Of a stretch of 64,000 nt of DNA, positions 1-7,595 are shown in pieces. Under the pieces are notes generated by a model. That model was not told the origin of the DNA and ran no database searches. It saw only the letters and a program-made list of their open reading frames with translations. The translations under genes were made by a program, and so were the position numbers. Where the stretch lies: the NCBI RefSeq assembly GCF_002797895.1, contig NZ_PGES01000001.1:930001-994000 (forward strand), written 5' to 3'. This DNA comes from Janthinobacterium sp. 67. GTDB lineage: Bacteria; Pseudomonadota; Gammaproteobacteria; Burkholderiales; Burkholderiaceae_D. Positions within the stretch are counted from its first letter, which is position 1, and the number at the start of each line of letters is the position of its first letter.

Positions 1-180
1 CCGAACGGCTCGCCGGAAGGTATCACCTCCGTCACTACGCCAGACGGTCGCTTCACGGTGCTGATGCCGCATGCGGAGCGCGTGTTCCGCAGCGTGCAAC
101 AGTCTTACCACCCTGAAGCGTGGGGCGAGGATTCGCCGTGGATGCGCATGTTCAGGAATGCACGGAAGTTTGTGGGGTAA
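1..180 (+). CDS. purL: Phosphoribosylformylglycinamidine synthase, C-terminal end (partial)
   Basis: The first 59 codons read through to a TAA and encode only the end of the protein; the rest lies left of the window. The residues [24 protein letters not shown] and [16 protein letters not shown] match the C-terminus of the glutamine amidotransferase domain of large-type PurL, which converts FGAR to FGAM in purine synthesis. The His and Glu in MPHAERV correspond to the His and Glu of the class I amidotransferase triad. Base composition is GC-rich like most of the window, in contrast with the next gene. A Rho-independent terminator follows about 60 bases later. Confidence 0.95.
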   Translation, partial: PNGSPEGITSVTTPDGRFTVLMPHAERVFRSVQQSYHPEAWGEDSPWMRMFRNARKFVG

Positions 181-240
181 TTTAGTTTGTTTTCAGCGCG
201 GCACCTTGGGTCAAGGCGCTGTTGCTGGGCTGGAAATGAG

Positions 241-272
241 AAAGCCGCTGTCGGGAGATAGCGGCTTTTTTC
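241..272 (+). terminator. Rho-independent terminator after purL
   Basis: A perfect 9-bp stem AAAGCCGCT/AGCGGCTTT with a 10-base loop is followed by a T-rich run. It ends the purL transcript. The opposite strand also has a short T-rich stretch after the stem, so it may serve the convergent deaminase gene as well. Confidence 0.85.
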
Positions 273-284
273 TTTTTGCTATTG

Positions 285-1976
285 TCAAGCAGGGATGCCT
301 TTCGGGACTATTTCTGGTGCGAGTGCATTCAACTCATCTTTGTAGGCCATAATTGGTGAGTAAAGTTTATGGAACGATCTTCCTATGGCGCCTGAGAATA
401 GCTCCATATATGGGTTTGATTCCCCGCCCTCTATTATGTGTGCAATTGAAATTCCTGGGTAAGGGTCAATGTAAAATATTTTTCTGATTCCTAGTTGATA
501 GGCTTTTTTTGCGCATAATTCACAAGGGCTTGCTGTCGTGAATAGAAAGCCGCCATAAATTCCCTGGCCACCATATTTTGATATTTGCAAAAAAGCATTT
601 TCTTCCGCGTGTAGCGATCGTGTATGAACTTGATTATTGGTTTTGTATATCGAATTAAATTCTGACTTGAAGCAGTACGATACATTTCTTCCGGTCGATG
701 CGATTTTTATGTATCTTTTGTTTCTTTCTTTGAAATTATTTATATATATTTCATCATTTTTCTCATAATTACTGAAGGCAATTTTATCCAATCCGCTTAA
801 GAGATCATCTCTATTTCTAAGATTGCATGGAACATGTCCGTGTGGCGTGTCATTCCAACCTATTGCTTTCACGGAAAAATTATTGTCTGTAATTAATGCG
901 CCAACTTGACGAGATATGCAGCCGGAATTTAATTTTGCAGTGTAGGCAATTTGCATACAACGCTCTAGTGCTGTTGGCGTGATAATTCCCGGACGTTTCA
1001 TTAACGAGATTAGACGTGTAATTTGATTTGTGAGATTGGTTAGTTTTCCAACTCTGCTATCTCCATTCGGGTTGCTTAAATAAATATCCGCACGTTGAAG
1101 GCATCCTTGAATATCTTGCATAGAATATGTGGATTCAACCTCAATATCGCGATTGGCATACTCTGTTGAATCTATGGATTCTATTTCTTTTGCAGAGAAG
1201 TTTTGCAAGGCGAGTCTTATGAGCCTCTGCTCATCGGGGCAAGAAACTGCAACTAAGTGGAAATTTGTTATTCTGTCTTGTAGAAAAACTGCTTCTAGAG
1301 GGTTGCGTAATGCATCAACAGCAATCAGGGATTTTCGCCCTAAAGTCTGATTACATATCATTAGTTCACTTATGACGTCGTGAACATATTTTACTAGAGA
1401 GAAGAATGCCCCCTCTTTTACCTTGCTGTCAAAAGGAGAGCCAGAAAAGCGAATATTTGATCCAAATACTTGATATAGTGGAACAATAACAGTTTCACCT
1501 AGCCTTGTCTTTAGTTCGTCACTTTTTTTGGGGAGATATTCCGTATAAAATTCGATAATTTGTTTTGGGTCTTTTCTTTCATATATGTCTTTGCAGTGAA
1601 ATTCTAACTCCAATAGTGTTTCTCTTGCTATTGAATGTGCATCTTCTTTCTCGGGTGTTGCTGTTTTTATAAATTCAACTGCTTTTTTTACTCCATTCTT
1701 AATTAGTAATAAGGTTATTATTGATCTTACTTGAATTATTTGGAATGGGTGCCATGTTTTTGTTAAGTGGCGATGTATTATTTTCTGTTTCCTTTCATCG
1801 TTGCTGCTTGGATTGTCTCCTTTATATAGGGTGTGATGTAATTCACTAAGATCTGATCTTAATATTGATGCCACTGTTGAACACCCACTTCCGGTTCTTC
1901 CGGTGAGGCCAATAACTATATGGTCATTGTCACCTTCATAGATGGTATTTATTGCTGACTTAATATATTGGCCCAT
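285..1976 (-). CDS. Anti-phage dCTP/dCMP deaminase: P-loop kinase-like domain fused to zinc deaminase domain
   Basis: This 563-residue protein has a nucleotide-kinase-like N-terminal domain and a cytidine/deoxycytidylate deaminase C-terminal domain. The C-terminal half shows the zinc site LHAEEN (H456, catalytic E458) and SPCELCAKK (C485, C488). The N-terminus has a P-loop-like GLTGRTGSGCST at residues 23-34 in which the Walker A lysine position is Cys32. This two-domain layout and length match the defence dCTP deaminases (AvcD/DCD type), which deplete dCTP during phage infection; the defence role here is inferred from that family. The gene is strikingly AT-rich with A/T third positions, unlike all neighbours, so it was probably acquired horizontally. 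A purine-rich site (AAGGAAAG) precedes the ATG. The gene lies 33 bases downstream of amj in the same orientation and may be cotranscribed with it. No toxin or sRNA partner was recognised. Confidence 0.82.
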   Translation of the reverse strand: MGQYIKSAINTIYEGDNDHIVIGLTGRTGSGCSTVASILRSDLSELHHTLYKGDNPSSNDERKQKIIHRHLTKTWHPFQIIQVRSIITLLLIKNGVKKAVEFIKTATPEKEDAHSIARETLLELEFHCKDIYERKDPKQIIEFYTEYLPKKSDELKTRLGETVIVPLYQVFGSNIRFSGSPFDSKVKEGAFFSLVKYVHDVISELMICNQTLGRKSLIAVDALRNPLEAVFLQDRITNFHLVAVSCPDEQRLIRLALQNFSAKEIESIDSTEYANRDIEVESTYSMQDIQGCLQRADIYLSNPNGDSRVGKLTNLTNQITRLISLMKRPGIITPTALERCMQIAYTAKLNSGCISRQVGALITDNNFSVKAIGWNDTPHGHVPCNLRNRDDLLSGLDKIAFSNYEKNDEIYINNFKERNKRYIKIASTGRNVSYCFKSEFNSIYKTNNQVHTRSLHAEENAFLQISKYGGQGIYGGFLFTTASPCELCAKKAYQLGIRKIFYIDPYPGISIAHIIEGGESNPYMELFSGAIGRSFHKLYSPIMAYKDELNALAPEIVPKGIPA

Positions 1977-2009
1977 GACTTTCCTTGGTTTTAATTATTG
2001 AAAGCTTAC

Positions 2010-2816
2010 CTACAACCCCTTCGCCACCCCCACAATCACCACCGCCGACGGCACCAGCAAAAGCTGTGCAATCAGCGTCCCCGCCAATCTGCTTCCCACC
2101 AGCCACACCACCGCGCGCCGGAACTGCGATTCTTCGATCTTGCCCTCTACGACGTCATCCGTCATGCCCGACATGTGCGGATCGATGAAGACGGCCATCA
2201 TGATCGTGGCGCCGCCGTTGATGATCGATGAAAGCGTGCTGGAGGTCACGCGCACGCTGGGGTCCAGCACGCCCGCGTACAGGGCGGCGAAGACACCTAC
2301 CGTCCACAGGGCCGTGGCGATGACGTTCATGGCTGTCATGGAGACGGAGACGCCGGATTGTTGGCGCAGGCCCGTGACGTTGGCGGGTTTGGGCAGGCTG
2401 GCGGAGGTCTTGAGGTAGGACAAGCCGCCCTTGAAGACGGCGTGCAGCAAGAGCTTCGGTACCGACCTGTGTACCTGGAAGTGCTCGACGGCGCGGCAGA
2501 AGGCGCGCTGGAAGGTGGGGATCAGTATGGCGCCGAGGATGGTCGCCAGGCTGGCGGAGAATAGCAGCCAGCGGAAGTCGACTAATAAAGTGCTGGCGGC
2601 AACATGCTGGTCTATGCCCGTTTCCACGCGCTTGGCGAGGAATGGTCCAAGGAAAGAGTTCGACGTGCGCGACAGCAGCATCAGGATGCTGAACAGGGCC
2701 AGCGAGACGGCGATGCGCCGCGTGCGGATGCCGGCGATGCGCACGGAATAGGCGAGTGTGCCGATGATGTGGATGATGAACGTCAGTGCGCAAATCAGCA
2801 GCAATTGCTTGTCCAT
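2010..2816 (-). CDS. amj: Lipid II flippase, Amj family
   Basis: The 268-residue multi-pass membrane protein begins MDKQLLLICALTFIIHIIGT and contains the family-typical stretches RIAGIRTRR and SLALFSILMLLSRTSN, followed by several hydrophobic helices. It matches the Amj/YdaH family (DUF2837). Members can act as alternative lipid II flippases to MurJ, moving the peptidoglycan precursor across the inner membrane. The ATG at 2816 is preferred because AAGG lies about 8 bases upstream; an in-frame ATG 33 bases earlier would add a non-conserved extension. It is transcribed away from the terB side. The AT-rich deaminase gene immediately downstream appears to have been inserted behind it. Confidence 0.85.
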   Translation of the reverse strand: MDKQLLLICALTFIIHIIGTLAYSVRIAGIRTRRIAVSLALFSILMLLSRTSNSFLGPFLAKRVETGIDQHVAASTLLVDFRWLLFSASLATILGAILIPTFQRAFCRAVEHFQVHRSVPKLLLHAVFKGGLSYLKTSASLPKPANVTGLRQQSGVSVSMTAMNVIATALWTVGVFAALYAGVLDPSVRVTSSTLSSIINGGATIMMAVFIDPHMSGMTDDVVEGKIEESQFRRAVVWLVGSRLAGTLIAQLLLVPSAVVIVGVAKGL

Positions 2817-2941
2817 CACAACCTTGCAGTATGGAAAATGTAATTCCATCCTGCCATGGAATTATTTATTTTTCAACTGCAAATAAGATAATTTTATGTG
2901 ATTGGGGTTTTGTGGTGGTTTGTGTGGAGTTGACTGAATTT

Positions 2942-3004
2942 CACCCCAAGGCAGAAACTGGGGTCAGACCCGACGGGTCTGACCCCGGCCTTTGCCTGTG
3001 GGTG
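2942..3004. repeat. Dispersed palindromic repeat, copy 1 (core 2960-2986)
   Basis: The core is a perfect palindrome with 13-bp arms, GGGGTCAGACCCG and CGGGTCTGACCCC, around a single A at 2973. Imperfect complementarity continues outward (CACCCCAAGGCA against TGCCTGTGGGTG). It lies in the 315-base divergent gap between amj and terB. The same core recurs at 13443-13469 and, with one mismatch, at 18790-18816. I see no other structured element in this gap. Confidence 0.85.
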
Positions 3005-3131
3005 AGATAAATGCCGCCAGTGAGCGTCTGACTGGTTTCCTTGCTTGTATTTCAAGCTTGCACCCTCAACTACCGTGGGTAGCGGCAAGATCTTGCCGCT
3101 CGACATGAATCAACCAACCCGGAGGTACACC

Positions 3132-3587
3132 ATGAGTTTCGATTCCTTTTTGTCCAAGCTGAAGACCAAAGCCAGCGAACTGAAAACCGAAGCGCTGAAG
3201 TACAAGAACAAGGATTTCCTGAACGCCGCGATGGCGGGCTCGGCCCTGATCGCCATGGCCGACGGCAGCGTCAGTGCGGAAGAAAAGCAGAAGATGGTCA
3301 AATTCATTGAAAGCAATGACGCGCTGTCGGTGTTTACCACCACGGACGTGATCAAGGCGTTCCAGGAATATGTCGGCCAGTTGGAGTTCGACAAGGATAT
3401 CGGCGAAGCCAAGGCGTATCAGGCGCTGGGCAAGATGAAGTCGAATGTGGAGGCGTCGCGCCTGCTGGTGCGCATGATCATCGCCGTCGCTTCGTCGGAC
3501 GGCAATTTCGACGCCAACGAGCAACGCGTGGCCAGCAAGATTGCGCGCGAACTGGGCTTGAATCCAGGCGAGTTCGAGCTGCAGTAA
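3132..3587 (+). CDS. terB: TerB-family tellurite resistance/stress protein
   Basis: The 151-residue product has the same length as classical TerB and shares its features: an N-terminal KYKNKDFLNA segment, MADGSVSAEEKQKMVKFI, and a second acidic helical repeat ASSDGNFDANEQ. TerB folds as an all-helical metal-binding protein associated with the inner membrane and belongs to the Ter stress-response network. The ATG at 3132 has a strong GGAGG 7 bases upstream; an upstream in-frame ATG (3045) lacks a good site and lies near the repeat. No terC, terD or terZ is adjacent, so it is an isolated terB. A VWA/PP2C/kinase cassette of the TerY-P type lies 3.3 kb downstream on the same strand. Confidence 0.9.
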   Translation: MSFDSFLSKLKTKASELKTEALKYKNKDFLNAAMAGSALIAMADGSVSAEEKQKMVKFIESNDALSVFTTTDVIKAFQEYVGQLEFDKDIGEAKAYQALGKMKSNVEASRLLVRMIIAVASSDGNFDANEQRVASKIARELGLNPGEFELQ

Positions 3588-3610
3588 CTTTCAAGCCAGC
3601 CGGCTCCGGC

Positions 3611-4135
3611 TTAACTCTTGTCCCACCACGGCGGCGTGCCCGACGACCAGGGGCACGCCATTTGCACTTCGCTGATCCTGTAGCGGATCTCGATCACCTG
3701 GCCTGGGCTGAAGGGACCGCGTTTCCAGTCGCCGGAATCAAAGACGTAGCCTTTGCCCTTGATGCAAAGACTGGTCGGATTGTTGCCGATGGGGCCGGTC
3801 GAGTGCAGGGTGACGCGCACTTCGCCGTTGGCGTCCAGCGGGGCGTCGCCGCCCATGAAAAGTGGATCCGAGCCGATGTCGCAGACAGTGGTGCTGCCTA
3901 TCTTGCTGCAGTGCTTGATATACGTTTGCTGGCGCGCATTGGCCAGGTAATCGTCATGCCGCATCGGCTTGCCGTCGTCATAGGTAAAGCGCAGGATGAC
4001 TTGCGTGGGCTCGCTGGCCGGATGGCGTGTGGTGCTCGTGCACGCGGCGCTGACGAGGGCCATCAAGGGCCAGGCCAGCAGGCGCAGGCCGCCGCGCAGC
4101 ACGGTGAAGATCGGATTACTGCGAGGTGTCTGCAT
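3611..4135 (-). CDS. Putative lipoprotein or secreted protein of unknown function
   Basis: The 174-residue product starts MQTPRSNPIF and has an Arg-containing n-region, a hydrophobic segment LLAWPLMALVSAAC and then a Thr/Ser-rich linker, consistent with a signal peptide. Cys32 could be lipidated, but the lipobox SAAC is weak because Ser occupies the usual Leu position. The mature part is small and mostly beta-like, with Cys at ATYIKHCSKIGSTTVCD-like spacing and near LCIKGKGYVF. I do not recognise a family. An in-frame start 147 bases upstream would precede the signal peptide with arginine-rich sequence and is less likely. It is convergent with terB. Confidence 0.6.
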   Translation of the reverse strand: MQTPRSNPIFTVLRGGLRLLAWPLMALVSAACTSTTRHPASEPTQVILRFTYDDGKPMRHDDYLANARQQTYIKHCSKIGSTTVCDIGSDPLFMGGDAPLDANGEVRVTLHSTGPIGNNPTSLCIKGKGYVFDSGDWKRGPFSPGQVIEIRYRISEVQMACPWSSGTPPWWDKS

Positions 4136-4229
4136 TGCGCTCCATGGGCCGTTGCCGTTCGTTTCAGGAATTTGGCGGCGATGATAGCACGCGATGGCAG
4201 CGCCTGGCCTGCCGCGCCTGTGCGCCGCT

Positions 4230-4673
4230 TCAACGCGACGCCAGGCCGATGTTTTGTATGTGGGAGGGCACGATGCCGCCACTCGACACCTTCTGCGACG
4301 GCACCACCATCACCAGTTCGCCATCCACGCTGCCGTCATCATTGTGGTCGATGCGCACTTTCAGCTGGCGGTCCAGCGCGACGAAGGCGTTGCGGTCGGT
4401 GGCGATGATACGGTGCTCTTCCTGCTTGCCGATACGCGCATACATGACGGCGCCGGCGAGGCGCAGTTCCATGGTGTCGCCATTCGACAGATCATAGGTG
4501 CCGACGAACTTCTTGCAATCCTGGCGCATCATGTAGCGCGGATGTTCGGGCACGTCGATGCGCAGCGAGTTGCCCGGCACCGTGACGGTGTGTTCGGGCG
4601 GCAGGGCCTGCGCAGTGGCTGCGGGGCTGGCGGCGGCAAGGCACAGCAGTGTGCCCAGGATGATGGTTTTCAT
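4230..4673 (-). CDS. Small exported protein, paralogue of the gene at 5262-5711
   Basis: The 147-residue product has a clear signal peptide (MKTIILGTLLCLAAASPAA, probable cleavage near ATAQA). The mature domain shares an alignable core with the product at 5262-5711: FVGTYDLSNG, GAVMYARIGKQEEHRI, FVALDRQLKVRID, DGSVDGELV and IVPSHIQNIGLASR. The start is supported by GAGGA about 9 bases upstream. Function is unknown; the duplicated beta-rich domain suggests a periplasmic or surface role. The two copies flank an unrelated gene, all on the minus strand. Confidence 0.7.
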   Translation of the reverse strand: MKTIILGTLLCLAAASPAATAQALPPEHTVTVPGNSLRIDVPEHPRYMMRQDCKKFVGTYDLSNGDTMELRLAGAVMYARIGKQEEHRIIATDRNAFVALDRQLKVRIDHNDDGSVDGELVMVVPSQKVSSGGIVPSHIQNIGLASR

Positions 4674-4821
4674 GGTGTCGTCCTCGTTGATTGATGGCCT
4701 CTGGCGCATGGTGCCGGCAGGCATGGGGCAGCAACCAGTCTAGGCGCGGCTTTGGCGCTGCGCATCGTCCATTCGGTGGAGAACTGCAGAGTATGCGGCG
4801 CCGGTACTGCGCGGCGCAATG

Positions 4822-5262
4822 TTACCGGGCACCGTGATTCATTTCCTGCAGCACCTTCTTGCACAGCAGGCCATAGTCCACGCCCGTGCCGCGCTTGCGT
4901 GCGGCCGGCTCGTAGCGGGCGCTGATGTCGTCCCACGCCACGCTGCCAGGCAGGGGGCGCAGCGCGTCGTCAAGGTCCATCTCGAAGTGGATGAAGTGGC
5001 CGTCGGCGCTCAGCAGCTTGCCGTACACGGCGGGCATGCCGGGGTAGGCCAGACGCAGGTCGAGCATGATGGAGGTGCCCAGCGCCACGCCGTGGCTGGC
5101 CGCGTACTGGCGCAAGGCCTCGGGCAAGGGACGCGCACGCCACCAGGCCGCCTTCTGTCTGATGGCTGCCTGGGTCAGCGTGTTTTGCTGCTGGACAGAA
5201 TAGTGTCTGCTCATGGCGGCCACCCATGCGGAGTGCAGAATGCGGCACGCGGCTTGTTGCAT
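4822..5262 (-). CDS. Hypothetical protein, translationally coupled to upstream gene
   Basis: The 146-residue product has no family I recognise. Its ATG (5262-5260) overlaps the stop of the preceding gene in a TGATG arrangement, indicating translational coupling. The N-terminus is not a convincing signal peptide. The body contains LGTSIMLDLRLAYPGM, DGHFIHFEMDLDDAL and YGLLCKKVLQEMN. Sitting between two paralogous exported proteins, it may belong to the same functional unit. Codon use matches the neighbours. Confidence 0.6.
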   Translation of the reverse strand: MQQAACRILHSAWVAAMSRHYSVQQQNTLTQAAIRQKAAWWRARPLPEALRQYAASHGVALGTSIMLDLRLAYPGMPAVYGKLLSADGHFIHFEMDLDDALRPLPGSVAWDDISARYEPAARKRGTGVDYGLLCKKVLQEMNHGAR

Positions 5263-5711
5263 CAACGTAAGGCCAGGCCCATGCTTTGCACGTGGGCAGG
5301 CACGATGTCGCCGCTGGCCAGTTTTTCGGCCGGCATCTGCATCAGCACTTCGCCGCCCACGCTGCCATCGTTGCGCAAGTCGATGCGCACGGCCAGTTGC
5401 CGGTCCAGCGCCACGAAGCTGTGGCTGCCGCTGGCGACGATGCGGTGTTCTTCCTGATCGTCGATACGCGCATACATGATGGCGCCGATGCTGCCGATAT
5501 TGCGCAGGTGGAGTACTTGCCCGTTCGACAGCTCATAGCCGCCGCGGAACGGGGCAAACGTTTCCGCATTCATAAAATGTCTTTGGGGCGGCAGTTCGAT
5601 CGTCTGCAGGCGTCCGCCTGGAATGACGACGGTCTGGCTGTCGGGGAGCGATTGCGCATTTGCCAGCAGGGCGCAAACGCCCAGGGTGCCGGCCAGTATC
5701 CATGTTTTCAT
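5262..5711 (-). CDS. Small exported protein, paralogue of the gene at 4230-4673
   Basis: The 149-residue product starts MKTWILAGTLGVCALLANAQ, a typical signal peptide with cleavage near ANA-Q. The mature part repeats the core of its neighbour: GGYELSNGQVLHLR, IMYARIDDQEEHRIVA, SFVALDRQLAVRIDL, DGSVGGEVLMQMP and DIVPAHVQSMGLALR. It therefore arose by duplication. It is the first gene of a probable three-gene minus-strand unit (5711 to 4230) and its stop overlaps the start of the next gene. Function is unknown. Confidence 0.7.
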   Translation of the reverse strand: MKTWILAGTLGVCALLANAQSLPDSQTVVIPGGRLQTIELPPQRHFMNAETFAPFRGGYELSNGQVLHLRNIGSIGAIMYARIDDQEEHRIVASGSHSFVALDRQLAVRIDLRNDGSVGGEVLMQMPAEKLASGDIVPAHVQSMGLALR

Positions 5712-5813
5712 TTTTTTACCCGTCCTTGAACTGTGGTGCCGTCCGCTGCCGGCGCGGCGATATTGTTGTCGATACCAGGGAAGCCGAACCGGCTGTCAGC
5801 ACGCGCTGTGGTG

Positions 5814-5889
5814 ACACTGGCGAGGTGCGGGCGACCGGTCTTGCCAGTGTAGGCAGGCAAGTTGTCCTGCACATCATCCGATCGGATGA
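5814..5889. promoter_or_regulatory. Two inverted repeats between luxR-type gene and small exported-protein genes
   Basis: ACACTGGC (5814-5821) pairs with GCCAGTGT (5843-5850) across a 21-base loop. A perfect 16-bp palindrome TCATCCGATCGGATGA lies at 5874-5889, eight bases beyond the stop of the LuxR-type gene. Either could be an operator or a weak transcription end; there is no U-tract, so a Rho-independent terminator is not supported. Confidence 0.4.
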
Positions 5890-5896
5890 CGCGGCC

Positions 5897-6643
5897 TCAT
5901 GCGTCGAGTACGGCCAGGTGCGCCGTCGCGCCGTGGATCAGCGCGATCAGCTCGCCCTGGCGCCGCGTGTCCGTTTTCAGATAGGTATGGTGCAGATGCG
6001 TCTTGACGGTGTTGACGCTGATGCCGCCGCGCGCGGCGATTTCCTCGATGGTGGCACCTTGCGCCAGTTCCTTGCCCACCAGCGCTTCGGCTTGCGTCAA
6101 ATCGAACAGCTGGCGCAAGGCAGTGGCGGACGTGCTCGCTTGTGCGGGGTCGCGCGCGATCAGCAACGCGCATGGCGGCTGGCAGGCGGCGAGCAGGGTG
6201 ACGGTCACTGCCAGCGGGGTTTGCTGCTTGCGCGCCAGGCGCAGCGACTGGCATTGCGGTGGACCACCGGCGCCGGCGATGACGATGCGCACGGCGCGCA
6301 CGAGGGCGGGCGGCGCAGCGTTTGCCAGTTGCGCCGCATGCAGGGCGTGGCCGGCGGGCGTGGCGAAGCGCAGCCCGAGGCTCGCGTCGAGCACCAGCAC
6401 GGCGGCGCCCATGGCGTCGAGCGCCGCCAGGGCGCAGCGGCTGGCCAGTTGCGCTTCGCGCAGGCGCTGCTGCAGGCACAGGGCGCGCTGCAGATGCGGC
6501 AAGAGTTCCTGCCATTGCTGGCTGTTCAGTGCCGCGCTGTCGAGTTGAGGCCAGTCGTCCGTGCCGCAAGCCGTTTCGTACAGGGCGGCAATCAATGCGC
6601 CCACGTCCTCGGTGACTGTCGCTGTACCCATGCTTGCCCCCAT
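5897..6643 (-). CDS. LuxR-family transcriptional regulator
   Basis: The 248-residue protein ends in a LuxR/FixJ-type helix-turn-helix: FDLTQAEALVGKELAQG, then IEEIAARGGISVNTVKTHL and HHTYLKTDT. The N-terminal 170 residues are Ala/Leu-rich and resemble the poorly conserved PAS-like sensory half of LuxR regulators lacking an autoinducer domain. Two starts are possible: ATG 6643, or ATG 6631, which has a GGGGGC run 5 bases upstream. A palindrome (6647-6659) sits immediately upstream. The gene is divergent from the VWA/PP2C/kinase operon across about 265 bases, so it may regulate that operon, but this is inference. Confidence 0.85.
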   Translation of the reverse strand: MGASMGTATVTEDVGALIAALYETACGTDDWPQLDSAALNSQQWQELLPHLQRALCLQQRLREAQLASRCALAALDAMGAAVLVLDASLGLRFATPAGHALHAAQLANAAPPALVRAVRIVIAGAGGPPQCQSLRLARKQQTPLAVTVTLLAACQPPCALLIARDPAQASTSATALRQLFDLTQAEALVGKELAQGATIEEIAARGGISVNTVKTHLHHTYLKTDTRRQGELIALIHGATAHLAVLDA

Positions 6644-6646
6644 AGC

Positions 6647-6659
6647 CTGATGACATCAG
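6647..6659. promoter_or_regulatory. Operator-like palindrome upstream of luxR-type gene
   Basis: CTGATG-A-CATCAG has perfect 6-bp arms and ends three bases before the upstream ATG of the LuxR-type gene. Its position fits an autoregulatory operator in the divergent promoter region. No experimental or family evidence supports this. Confidence 0.3.
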
Positions 6660-6763
6660 TGTGCCGCAGGCGTGCAGGTGCGGAACTGGGTAAGGGCGGT
6701 GTTGCAGTACGATCCGCCGCACCTTTGTGGGGAAGGGCTGGTCGTTGCCATCTGGCCTGGGCA

Positions 6764-6777
6764 ACTATCAAGATAGT
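6764..6777. promoter_or_regulatory. Operator-like inverted repeat in divergent intergenic region
   Basis: ACTATC-AA-GATAGT has perfect 6-bp arms. It lies mid-way in the gap between the LuxR-type gene and the VWA gene, in a locally AT-rich stretch where promoters for the five-gene operon would be expected. I could not assign convincing -35/-10 boxes. Confidence 0.3.
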
Positions 6778-6908
6778 ACAAAGACATCTATGCTGCAATG
6801 GTTTGCAAAAATATGCGTGGATAGTGTTCTGTAGGAAACTCGCGCGGGCAAAATACGTCGATGATGTAAGATTCGCACTATGACCGATTTCACATTTACC
6901 GATTGCCC

Positions 6909-7592
6909 ATGAGTTCAATAATGATTCCCGACGTCGCCCTCGTCGACAACACCGAACAACGCACGCCATTGGTGCTCGTGCTGGACTGCTCCGGCAGCAT
7001 GGATGGCGAGCCTGTCTCGCTGCTCAACGAAGGCCTGGCCTTGCTGGAACAGGAACTCAAGTCCGACGTGATCGCCGCCAAGCGCGTGCGCATCCTGGTG
7101 ATTCAATACGGCGCCCACGATGAAGCCGTGGTGGCCAGCAACTGGTGCGATGCCATGGATTTCACGGCACCCCTCTTGGCCGCGAACGGCACCACGCCGA
7201 CCGGTGCGGCCGTCGAACTGGCGCTGGCCGAGATCGAGCAGGAAAAGCAGCGCTTCCGCCAGGCGGGCGTGGCGTACACGCGGCCATGGCTGTTTTTGAT
7301 GTCGGACGGCGAGCCGACGGACCGCTGGCAGCACGGCGCCGAGCAGGCGCGCGCGGCGGAACAATCGAACAAGGTGGCGATCTTCCCCATCGCCGTGGGC
7401 GACAACGCGAATATCGATTCCCTGGGGCAGTTTTCCAGCCGTGGCGAGCGGGGCGTGAAGCAGCTGAAAGGCTTGCAGTTCCGCGAACTGTTCCTGTGGC
7501 TGAGCGCCAGCATGCAGGTGGTGTCGCAATCGCGTCCCGGTGCGCAGGCCCAGCTGGCCTCGACGGACGGCTGGTCTGTCGTGAGCACCTGA
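6909..7592 (+). CDS. VWA-domain protein, TerY-like
   Basis: The 227-residue cytosolic protein is essentially one von Willebrand A domain. The MIDAS motif DCSGSMDG starts at D26, with the further metal-site segments NGTTPTGAAV and FLMSDGEPTDRW, then IFPIAVGDNAN. It matches TerY-type VWA proteins, which act as metal-dependent protein-binding partners. It has no signal peptide. It is the first gene of a plus-strand operon, with the PP2C gene starting 3 bases after its stop. VWA + PP2C + kinase is the composition of the TerY-P triad described for Ter-linked stress systems. The start is uncertain; ATG 6921 is an alternative. Confidence 0.85.
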   Translation: MSSIMIPDVALVDNTEQRTPLVLVLDCSGSMDGEPVSLLNEGLALLEQELKSDVIAAKRVRILVIQYGAHDEAVVASNWCDAMDFTAPLLAANGTTPTGAAVELALAEIEQEKQRFRQAGVAYTRPWLFLMSDGEPTDRWQHGAEQARAAEQSNKVAIFPIAVGDNANIDSLGQFSSRGERGVKQLKGLQFRELFLWLSASMQVVSQSRPGAQAQLASTDGWSVVST

Positions 7593-7595
7593 TCG

